DNA from: Ignavibacteria bacterium
Lineage (GTDB): Bacteria > Bacteroidota > Ignavibacteria > Ignavibacteriales > Melioribacteraceae
Direction of reading: 5' to 3'
Length of the DNA stretch: 5,367 nt
Assembly: GCA_027347545.1 (NCBI GenBank)
Contig: DAIEQT010000026.1
Location: 1 to 5,367, forward strand
A model generated the notes under the pieces. The model was not told where the DNA came from. It made no database searches and saw only the letters and a program-made list of their open reading frames with translations. Of this stretch, positions 1 through 5,367 are shown in pieces. The stretch's first letter is position 1; the number at the start of each line of letters is the position of its first letter. The position numbers and the translations under genes were made by a program.

Positions 1-1
1 A

Positions 2-88
2 ATTAAGCAGAATATTTCGGTAAAGGAAGCGCTGTCTAAAGCCACACACGCAATTCAGAAAGAAGAAACTGCAATTAGAGAAATGTGA
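2..88 (+). CDS. C-terminal end of a probable extracellular solute-binding protein (partial)
   Basis: An open frame enters from the left edge and ends at TGA 86-88, giving 28 residues that finish with AIREM. The stretch NISVKEALSKATHAIQKEE has the spacing of the last amphipathic helix of family 1 ABC sugar-binding proteins, which often end in a pattern like 'sVeeALkeAaeeIn'. That resemblance is the only basis for the name, since the rest of the gene lies outside the window. The stop is seven bases before the next start codon, so the two genes are almost certainly co-transcribed. If the identification is right, the mature protein would bind a sugar or oligosaccharide in the periplasm, either feeding an ABC permease or acting as co-receptor for the kinase encoded next. 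Any other protein ending in a charged helix could look the same. Confidence 0.5.
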   Translation: MKQNISVKEALSKATHAIQKEETAIREM

Positions 89-95
89 GTTAGGA

Positions 96-1574
96 ATGGT
101 AACGAAAATCAGTGAGAAAATATCGCAGTATAAATTTCAGATACGGCACATTACCACTCTACTTGTAATTCTAATTGTGTTCCAATTAATTCTCGCGTTT
201 GTTCAAAAATCTCTATTAAACAGCTTTCTAAATGAAACTCAATCATGGTATCAAAAGTATTCCGCAGAACGATTAGCGATAGTAACATCTACAAGCATGG
301 AACTGTTGTTTGAAAATCTATTTATGGGAAAATCAATTTCGGATTACGAAGAAAGAAAAATAGTTTACTCGTTCAACGTAATATTTAAACAGCAGCTTAT
401 ACAAAAAAGTGTTGAGGATATAAGTCTTATCTTGCTTAAGGATCACCGGATTTATGTTATTGACAGCGGACAACAGTTGTATGCGTATCTCACAAATCAG
501 TTGGAGCCTTATCAAGAAAAAAATAGTGTACACAGCGAAGGAGTAAAATTATTTCTCTCCATGCGCGACCAAATGAGAGCCTCGGAAATAATCTTTAGTA
601 CTGTAAAGAACAATAAAACTTTTAATCTGCTCGTTCCGTTTGTACCGGATGGAGAATATCTAGGTGTAATGTATATGCGGATTACACCCGACTTTTCATT
701 CTTAACCACTGAAGTCTCCGCCAACTTTGATAAAGTTTCGATGGTCTATTCATTTCTAATCTTAATTGGACTAATTATAATATTCTATTTTTCATCGCTT
801 GCTGTAAAAGAAAGAAATGAAGCGCAGGCAAAGTTATTTGAAGAACATGAAGAAAACATAAAGAAACAAATTCGCTTGGAAAAAGAATCTCTCTTTACGA
901 AAAGGATTTATCACACACATCATAAAACCGAAAAAATTATCGGCTTCATTAAGGATGATGTTCGCCAAATGCAAACTTCGAACATTGATGATCTCAAAAA
1001 ACGGGTTGTAACTTATTCGAACTTTATTTCCCGAATGATTTATGATATGATGTGGTACGACCAAGATATTAACACAATTGTTAATCCAATGTTTCGTACA
1101 AATATTAACGAAGTGATCAAATTCATTGTTGATCACATTTTCCTCCGCATTTCCAGTAAAAATGAGATGTTCAATTTCGAGCTTCAACTTGATGATAAGC
1201 TGCCACTCGTGCATGTGAATGAGTTTGTTGTTTGGGAAATATTGGAACCGTTGATGCAAAACAGTATTGATCATTCAAGAAAAGAATCTGTAACCGTGCG
1301 TGTTTCTACGGAATACGATCCTATTAATCATCTTTCACATATTCACATAAGTGATGACGGCATTGGAATTCAACAAGAATTATTGGAAGTTGGAGCGGAT
1401 GGAATTAAAAGAATATTTTTGGAAAACGAATCTACAAAGAAAATTGAGGGAGCTAATTACGGCTATGGTTGCTATATAGCTTATCAAATGGCGGTTGAAA
1501 AATGCGCATGGACTCTGGACGTAGAAAATCTTACTGCCGGAGGTTGCAGATTTACAATTATTATTAAGAACTAA
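96..1574 (+). CDS. Membrane sensor histidine kinase with periplasmic sensor domain
   Basis: This 492-residue protein has the layout of a two-component sensor kinase. A hydrophobic segment at about residues 17-36 and a second at about 215-237 bracket a periplasmic domain of roughly 175 residues, which I cannot assign to a named sensor family (a Cache/PAS-like fold is possible). A charged helix (238-268) leads to a dimerisation region containing H273, H275 and H276 within RIYHTHHKTEK. The usual H-E/D-x-R/K-x-P-L box is absent, so the phosphorylated histidine is uncertain. The ATPase domain is clear: an N-box EPLMQNSIDHS with N389, a G1 box DDGIGI (420-425), a G2 box NYGYGCYIAY (454-463), and a closing GGCRFTIII strand. 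ATG 96 is chosen because it puts the first TM helix near the N-terminus and the next Met is at residue 68. AGGA directly abuts this ATG, so its ribosome binding site is poor and translation may be coupled to the upstream gene. The likely partner is the regulator ten bases downstream. Confidence 0.9.
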   Translation: MVTKISEKISQYKFQIRHITTLLVILIVFQLILAFVQKSLLNSFLNETQSWYQKYSAERLAIVTSTSMELLFENLFMGKSISDYEERKIVYSFNVIFKQQLIQKSVEDISLILLKDHRIYVIDSGQQLYAYLTNQLEPYQEKNSVHSEGVKLFLSMRDQMRASEIIFSTVKNNKTFNLLVPFVPDGEYLGVMYMRITPDFSFLTTEVSANFDKVSMVYSFLILIGLIIIFYFSSLAVKERNEAQAKLFEEHEENIKKQIRLEKESLFTKRIYHTHHKTEKIIGFIKDDVRQMQTSNIDDLKKRVVTYSNFISRMIYDMMWYDQDINTIVNPMFRTNINEVIKFIVDHIFLRISSKNEMFNFELQLDDKLPLVHVNEFVVWEILEPLMQNSIDHSRKESVTVRVSTEYDPINHLSHIHISDDGIGIQQELLEVGADGIKRIFLENESTKKIEGANYGYGCYIAYQMAVEKCAWTLDVENLTAGGCRFTIIIKN

Positions 1575-1580
1575 AGGAAA
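1575..1580 (+). promoter_or_regulatory. Shine-Dalgarno site for the response regulator
   Basis: AGGAAA begins one base after the kinase stop codon (TAA 1572-1574), and its AGGA core sits six bases before ATG 1585. This is the best-placed ribosome binding site in the window and fixes the regulator's start. The ten-base gap between the genes implies one transcript and probably coupled translation. Confidence 0.7.
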
Positions 1581-1584
1581 TTGA

Positions 1585-3039
1585 ATGGGTAAATCTGATT
1601 TTATAAATATTCTGCTTGTTGAAGATGAAGATTTTGATGTAAGAAGAGTTAAGAACACAATCAGTTTTTACGATACCAGAATTAAAATTGCTGAAGTTGT
1701 TTCCAATGGAATGGCAGCGCTCGATTTAATTCGGTCTAATCATGATAAGTATGATGTTGTGATTATGGATTATCAAATCTCCGGCGGACTTAAAGGGGAA
1801 GAACTCATCACTAGAATAAGGGATATCGATCCTTTCATTCAGATTATTGTTATAACGAAGATGACGATAAACATTACAAATTATGACTTCGCAAATAATC
1901 TTTTAAAAGCCGGTGCATTTTGGTTCTGTACTAAATATCCGGGCAACATTGAAGAATACATTTATCAGCCTACAGATTTCATTTTGAGTATCTTTAATGC
2001 GACTGAAAAGAAGCGTTTAGAAAAACATAGAACACGCTCCGATAAGAAGTTAAGCCAAAGCATAGAAAACATGCTTGAAGCAAAACGGATTATTGGTGAA
2101 TCTAAACCAATGCTTCAATTGAAAGAAAGTATTGAACGCTACAGTAAGAGTGATGTTAATATTTTGGTTTATGGCGCATCGGGAACCGGAAAAGAATTAG
2201 TAGCGTGGAATATTCATCTTAAAAGTAAAAGAAAGTATGAAAGTTTTGTCCCTATAAATTGCGGCAGCATTCCTAGCGAGTTGATTGAAAGCGAATTATT
2301 TGGCTATGAAAAAGGCGCGTTTACCGGTGCAAATACTAATAAATCCGGCCTATTCGAAATTGCACACAATGGAACTCTTTTTCTCGATGAGGTTGCAGAA
2401 CTTCCGCTTCATGCGCAAGTAAAACTTCTTCGTGTACTTCAAGAAGGTGAGATAGAAAAAATTGGCCGCACAGATAAAGTTTCTGTCAATGTTAGAATTA
2501 TTGCCGCTACAAACAAAAATCTTGCTAACGAAGTGAACAACAATCGCTTTAGAGAAGATTTGTATTACCGCCTAAATGTTGTTCCGCTTGATGTCGTTTC
2601 TCTAAAAGAACGGGGAAATGATATTATGCTTCTGTTCGATTATTTCCTTGATTATTTTAGCCAAGATATGGGTGTTGCAAAACCCGCAATCGAAGAGAAA
2701 GCAGTTGAAATTCTTCTTAATTACAAGTATCCCGGAAATGTTAGAGAACTGAGAAATATTGTTCAGCGGTTAGTTTTGAATTGTACTGATGTTATTACTG
2801 TAAAAGATATCAGTAACCCAATAATTCTAAGAAACCATGTTATTCTAAAAGACGAAACAAACTTTGATGATGTTTACAGCGGACAAGTTTTGCCTTGGAA
2901 AGAGATGGAGAAAATATTCAGAACAAAATATTTCAAGTATGTTAGAAGTATTTCTAGTTCAGATTCTGCAGCAGCTGAAAGACTCGGTTTGGCTCCATCA
3001 AATTTTTATCGTATGTGTAAAGAACTTGGACTGAAGTAA
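1585..3039 (+). CDS. Sigma-54-dependent response regulator (NtrC family)
   Basis: This is a complete 484-residue bacterial enhancer-binding protein. The receiver domain (about 7-130) has acidic residues E13/D14, predicted phospho-acceptor D62 (VVIMDYQ), T91 and K117. A helical linker (about 138-168) leads to the AAA+ domain, with Walker A GASGTGKE (197-204), sigma-54 contact loop GAFTGA (244-249), Walker B GTLFLDE (263-269), sensor I RIIAATN (304-310), arginine-finger region RFREDLYYRL (321-330) and sensor II YPGNVRELRN (382-391). A Fis-type helix-turn-helix fills the C-terminus (about 460-483: AAAERLGLAPSNFYRMCKEL). All ATPase and sigma-54 interaction motifs are intact, so it should hydrolyse ATP to remodel closed sigma-54 RNA polymerase complexes when phosphorylated by the adjacent kinase. 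The receiver is slightly odd: T91 to K117 is about four residues longer than usual, and the lysine is followed by Y-P rather than P. Its targets are unknown; the dyad-rich gap downstream is a candidate. Confidence 0.96.
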   Translation: MGKSDFINILLVEDEDFDVRRVKNTISFYDTRIKIAEVVSNGMAALDLIRSNHDKYDVVIMDYQISGGLKGEELITRIRDIDPFIQIIVITKMTINITNYDFANNLLKAGAFWFCTKYPGNIEEYIYQPTDFILSIFNATEKKRLEKHRTRSDKKLSQSIENMLEAKRIIGESKPMLQLKESIERYSKSDVNILVYGASGTGKELVAWNIHLKSKRKYESFVPINCGSIPSELIESELFGYEKGAFTGANTNKSGLFEIAHNGTLFLDEVAELPLHAQVKLLRVLQEGEIEKIGRTDKVSVNVRIIAATNKNLANEVNNNRFREDLYYRLNVVPLDVVSLKERGNDIMLLFDYFLDYFSQDMGVAKPAIEEKAVEILLNYKYPGNVRELRNIVQRLVLNCTDVITVKDISNPIILRNHVILKDETNFDDVYSGQVLPWKEMEKIFRTKYFKYVRSISSSDSAAAERLGLAPSNFYRMCKELGLK

Positions 3040-3091
3040 ATGCAAATTAGAAAACTTGTTTAAATGGTTCGGACCTAACTGTAATAGGTTT

Positions 3092-3107
3092 AGATGCTTA
3101 GGCATTT
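3092..3107 (+). other. Short hairpin after the regulator gene
   Basis: ATGC-TTAG-GCAT forms a four-pair stem with a four-base loop, extended by a G-T and an A-T pair to six pairs. It lies between two further complementary stretches, CTAAC (3075-3079) and GTTAG (3127-3131), so the transcript from 3075 to 3131 could fold into a small branched structure. It lacks the long T-run of an intrinsic terminator. A weak terminator, a leader element or chance are all possible. Confidence 0.3.
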
Positions 3108-3165
3108 GGCTTACCACGGTGGCTTGGTTAGTGAAAAGTTGATGAAGAGTTTAGAGATAGCATTA

Positions 3166-3177
3166 TTGTTGCAACAA
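3166..3177. promoter_or_regulatory. Perfect 12-bp palindrome, candidate regulator binding site
   Basis: TTGTTGCAACAA is a perfect palindrome of two six-base arms. The left half-site ATTGTTG (3165-3171) recurs inverted as CAACAAT at 3197-3203, and CAACAAA occurs at both 3172-3178 and 3354-3360. Repeated half-sites upstream of a gene are what an operator or enhancer site for a dimeric DNA-binding protein looks like. The Fis-type HTH regulator encoded just upstream is the obvious local candidate, but a LacI- or other-family protein is equally possible. No binding specificity can be read from the sequence. Confidence 0.35.
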
Positions 3178-3185
3178 AGTGTGGG

Positions 3186-3255
3186 TTGGTGAATAACAAC
3201 AATAGAAATGGCTTGAATAATCTTCATTGAAGGTATTAGAATAATTGTTCACCAA
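3186..3255. repeat. Long-range 8-bp inverted repeat (TTGGTGAA ... TTCACCAA)
   Basis: TTGGTGAA at 3186-3193 is perfectly complementary to TTCACCAA at 3248-3255, with 54 bases between. The enclosed segment holds a smaller dyad, CTTCA-T-TGAAG (3222-3232). In RNA this could form a stem closed by the eight-pair helix; in DNA the arms could be paired protein sites. The arms are long enough to notice but not to exclude chance in AT-rich sequence. Confidence 0.35.
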
Positions 3256-3268
3256 AAACATTATTGAT

Positions 3269-3286
3269 TTAATAAGAGCTTATTAA
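3269..3286. promoter_or_regulatory. 18-bp near-palindrome, candidate enhancer site
   Basis: TTAATAAG-AG-CTTATTAA has two perfectly complementary eight-base arms around a two-base centre, the longest uninterrupted dyad in the gap. Its centre is about 125 bases upstream of the start site expected from the -24/-12-like element at 3376-3391, which is within the usual range for enhancer-binding proteins. It is very AT-rich, which raises the odds of coincidence. It does not share its half-site with the palindrome at 3166-3177, so the two may serve different proteins. Confidence 0.35.
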
Positions 3287-3375
3287 TTCGATAAATCTAA
3301 AATTTCTTTTTCACCTTCTATTATCTAAAAACCTAACAGTAAAAACCGTTTATCAACAAAAGGCACTTTGCCTCT

Positions 3376-3391
3376 TTGGTATGCAAATTGT
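3376..3391 (+). promoter_or_regulatory. Weak sigma-54 (-24/-12)-like promoter element
   Basis: TTGGTATGCAAATTGT resembles the sigma-54 consensus TTGGCAYR-N4-TTGC: the TTGG at -24, the pyrimidine-purine step and the TTG at -12 match with correct spacing. Two positions fail, including the near-invariant C of the -12 GC, here T. Scanning the 419-base gap by eye for GG-N10-GC gave no perfect match, and this GG-N10-GT is the closest. Transcription would begin near 3402, leaving a leader of about 57 bases before the GH2 start codon. Confidence 0.25.
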
Positions 3392-3458
3392 CCCGGCATC
3401 AACGGTAACAAGCATAACAATTAGGCTCTTCTAAAATTAAAGATCTGATAGTTGAGAA

Positions 3459-5367
3459 ATGACAAGAATAGAATACAAGATTATTGGGCTTTTCAGTTTA
3501 ATATTTCTCATTTCTCTTTTTTCACAAACCTTTGGGCAATATACATTGAATTTTGGATTAGCCACGCCGCAAGAGCAATCCACACTCCCCAGAGCACTTG
3601 CTGAAATTAAAAAGCCGGGGTTGAAGAAAAAAGTTGAATTGGAAACAAAACTTCAAAAAGATGTTGATGGCAGCTATTCAATAATTGGTGGCTGGGAATT
3701 AAGCGAAGCCTCTAAATTAAATTCTTCCGGTGAAATTATTTCCTCCGTGAAGATCAACACGAAAGATTGGTACAACGCAACCGTCCCGGGAACAGTTCTT
3801 ACAACATTAGTGGAACAAGGTGTTTATTCCGATCCATACTTTGGATTAAACAATCTTACTATTCCGGATACCCTTTGCAGACAAGAATGGTGGTACAGAG
3901 CAGAGTTTCAAATTCCGGCAAAAGAAAAAGATAGAAATACTTGGCTAATGTTTGACGGAATTAATTACAAAGCATATGTTTGGCTTAATGGAAAACTACT
4001 TGGAAAAATTGCCGGTGCGTTTAAGCGAGGGAATTTTAATGTAACGAGTGACTTGATTAAAAATGGAAAAAATATTTTAGCCGTTCATATTTTCCCGCCC
4101 CACAATCCGGGTATTCCTCATGAAGAATCTTCTACTGCCGGCACTGGACCGAATGGAGGAAAACTTTGTCTTGAGGGTCCAACTTTTATTTCGTCGGAAG
4201 GATGGGATTGGATTCCCGGAATTCGTGATAGAAACATTGGAATCTGGCAAGATGTGAAGCTAAAGTTTACAGACGTTATTACTATCATTGATCCACAAGT
4301 GATTACTGATCTTCCATTGCCCGATGTTTCTTCTGCAGATGTTTCGATTAAGACAGAGTTGAAAAACACAAGTAACCAATCTAAAATTGTTTCACTTTCC
4401 GGGAAAATTGGTGAAACTACTTTTTCAAAGAAACTTGAGCTTGCACCAAACTCTGTAACTAAGGTTGAACTAACACAAAACGAATATCCTCAGTTGAAAA
4501 TTAAGAATCCAAAACTCTGGTGGCCGAACGGATATGGGAAGCAGGAGTTATATAATCTTGAATTGAGTGTAATTGTAAACAGCATAAAATCAGATCAAAA
4601 AAATATCCGGTTTGGAATTAGAGAATTTACTTACGAATTATCTGCTGATTATTCCGAAAAAGAAAATGCAAGATTAGAATTTGATCCACTTAAAGATTAT
4701 AAAAATGGAATACCGGTTGTCGATAACATAAATAGAAGAGATGTAGGTGAAGGAGTTTCAATTCCTAAAGTGCATAATGGTGTAAACTGGCTCTCGGAAA
4801 TTCCGAATGATGCGATGAGTCCGTACCTTGTTATAAAAGTTAACGGTAAAAGAATTTTCTGCAAAGGTGGAAATTGGGGAATGGATGACGGAATGAAACG
4901 GGTTCGCAAAGAATTGATAGAGCCTTATTTCAAACTTCACAAAGAAGCCAACTTCAACATGATTAGAAACTGGACCGGCGAGAGTACTGAAGAATTGTTT
5001 TATGATTTAGCCGATGAATATGGAATGTTGATTTGGAATGATTTCTGGCTTTCTACCGAAGGGTATAATCTCGAACCAATTGATAATAAATTGTTCTTGG
5101 AAAACGTAACTGATGTTGTAAAACGCTTTCGCAATCACGCATCGCTGGCATTATGGTGCCCGCGCAACGAAGGTTACGCCCCGGCTGCAATAGAAAATGA
5201 TATCGCAAAAGTAATTGCCGAAGAAGATGGAACCCGGCATCACCAAGGTAATTCTCGCAATTTAAATTTGCGCCCTAGTGGACCATGGCATTACTACAAA
5301 GATCCGGCAGATTATTTTCGAAATGTTGCTAAGGGTTTTAATACCGAGTTGGGAACTACATCAATTC
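3459..5367 (+). CDS. Exported glycoside hydrolase family 2 beta-glycosidase (partial, 3' end missing)
   Basis: The open frame runs off the right edge after 636 codons. Residues 1-26 form a signal peptide: a hydrophobic stretch from I8 to F21, then SQTFG before Q27. There is no lipobox cysteine, so it is a secreted periplasmic or extracellular enzyme. A GH2 sugar-binding domain follows, with DWYNATVPGTVL from about 103, EWWYRAEF (143-150), FDGINYKAYVWLNG (165-178) and GIWQDV (261-266). An immunoglobulin-like domain contains WWPNGYGKQELY and FGIRE (385-389). The TIM barrel has VNGKRIFCKGGNW (to 473), MIRNW (501-505), acid/base E571 in LWCPRNEG and predicted nucleophile E630 in NTELG. The barrel motifs resemble the mannosidase/exo-glucosaminidase-like branch of GH2 rather than LacZ, but the substrate cannot be fixed. 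An in-frame TGA at 3453-3455 makes ATG 3459 the earliest start; its ribosome binding site is weak. GH2 enzymes of this type release terminal beta-linked sugars from oligosaccharides. Confidence 0.92.
   Translation, partial: MTRIEYKIIGLFSLIFLISLFSQTFGQYTLNFGLATPQEQSTLPRALAEIKKPGLKKKVELETKLQKDVDGSYSIIGGWELSEASKLNSSGEIISSVKINTKDWYNATVPGTVLTTLVEQGVYSDPYFGLNNLTIPDTLCRQEWWYRAEFQIPAKEKDRNTWLMFDGINYKAYVWLNGKLLGKIAGAFKRGNFNVTSDLIKNGKNILAVHIFPPHNPGIPHEESSTAGTGPNGGKLCLEGPTFISSEGWDWIPGIRDRNIGIWQDVKLKFTDVITIIDPQVITDLPLPDVSSADVSIKTELKNTSNQSKIVSLSGKIGETTFSKKLELAPNSVTKVELTQNEYPQLKIKNPKLWWPNGYGKQELYNLELSVIVNSIKSDQKNIRFGIREFTYELSADYSEKENARLEFDPLKDYKNGIPVVDNINRRDVGEGVSIPKVHNGVNWLSEIPNDAMSPYLVIKVNGKRIFCKGGNWGMDDGMKRVRKELIEPYFKLHKEANFNMIRNWTGESTEELFYDLADEYGMLIWNDFWLSTEGYNLEPIDNKLFLENVTDVVKRFRNHASLALWCPRNEGYAPAAIENDIAKVIAEEDGTRHHQGNSRNLNLRPSGPWHYYKDPADYFRNVAKGFNTELGTTSI

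Larger units (their letters stand above)
3040..3458 (+). other. Dyad-rich non-coding gap between regulator and GH2 gene
   Basis: No convincing gene lies in these 419 bases; every frame is broken by stops into short pieces. The ATG at 3040 opens only a seven-codon frame (MQIRKLV). The gap contains a hairpin (3092-3107), a perfect palindrome (3166-3177), a long-range inverted repeat (3186-3193 with 3248-3255), an 18-base near-palindrome (3269-3286) and a -24/-12-like element (3376-3391). No strong GC-rich hairpin with a T-run follows the regulator, so where its transcript ends is unclear. No convincing -35/-10 pair was found by eye. The length and dyads fit a regulatory region for the GH2 gene, possibly with a structured leader. 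Confidence 0.6.

Noticed and set aside
834..1274. Minus-strand open frame of 146 codons inside the kinase gene
   Set aside because: It lies wholly antisense to the kinase's dimerisation and ATPase regions, its translation shows no recognisable motif, and AT-rich antisense frames of this length are common. The other minus-strand frames under the kinase and the GH2 gene were rejected for the same reason.
1380..1658. Minus-strand open frame spanning the kinase-regulator junction
   Set aside because: It overlaps the conserved G2 box, the regulator's ribosome binding site and its first receiver residues, all of which are clearly coding or functional on the plus strand.
3040..3063. Seven-codon frame (MQIRKLV) starting right after the regulator stop
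   Set aside because: It has no ribosome binding site of its own and is far too short to support as a leader peptide; the ATG next to the stop is probably chance.
3357..3377. AAAAGGCA-CTT-TGCCTCTTT hairpin as an intrinsic terminator
   Set aside because: The core is five pairs (AGGCA/TGCCT) with a mismatch before the A/T arms, and the T-run is only three bases. It also overlaps the -24/-12-like element, so a terminator call is not supported.
3040..3389. ATGCAAATT occurring at 3040-3048 and 3381-3389 as a direct repeat bounding an inserted element
   Set aside because: A nine-base AT-rich match with no terminal inverted repeats, transposase remnant or continuing homology beyond it is most easily explained by chance.
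3040..3458. CRISPR array, tRNA or insertion sequence in the intergenic gap
   Set aside because: There are no regularly spaced repeats, no cloverleaf with a T-loop signature and no transposase-like frame.

Overview
The window is AT-rich DNA with all genes on the + strand and little space between the first three. Codon use favours A/T-ending codons. A periplasm-facing histidine kinase, an NtrC-type regulator and an exported family 2 glycoside hydrolase together suggest a Gram-negative polysaccharide degrader, perhaps of the Bacteroidota/Ignavibacteria/Chlorobi sphere. That placement is an impression from composition and gene style; there is no rRNA or marker gene here to confirm it.

Layout: (1) bases 2-88 hold the last 28 codons of a gene whose C-terminus resembles an ABC-type extracellular sugar-binding protein. 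(2) Seven bases later, at 96-1574, comes a two-TM sensor histidine kinase with an intact ATPase domain but an unusual phosphoacceptor region. (3) Ten bases after that, at 1585-3039, lies a full-length sigma-54-dependent response regulator (REC, AAA+ with GAFTGA, Fis-type HTH). (4) Bases 3040-3458 form a 419-base non-coding gap rich in small dyads: a perfect 12-bp palindrome, an 18-bp near-palindrome, a long-range inverted repeat, a short hairpin, and one imperfect -24/-12-like element. (5) From 3459 to the right edge runs the N-terminal part of a secreted GH2-type beta-glycosidase, cut off just after its predicted nucleophile.

How they may work together (inference): the tail of a binding-protein gene is packed against the kinase and regulator genes, so the binding protein could present a sugar to the kinase's periplasmic domain. 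The phosphorylated regulator would then activate sigma-54 promoters. The dyad-rich gap before the GH2 gene is the only place in the window where such a target could sit, which would make the GH2 gene part of the regulon. The sequence supports the gene order and the domains. The regulatory link rests on weak sites and is a hypothesis.
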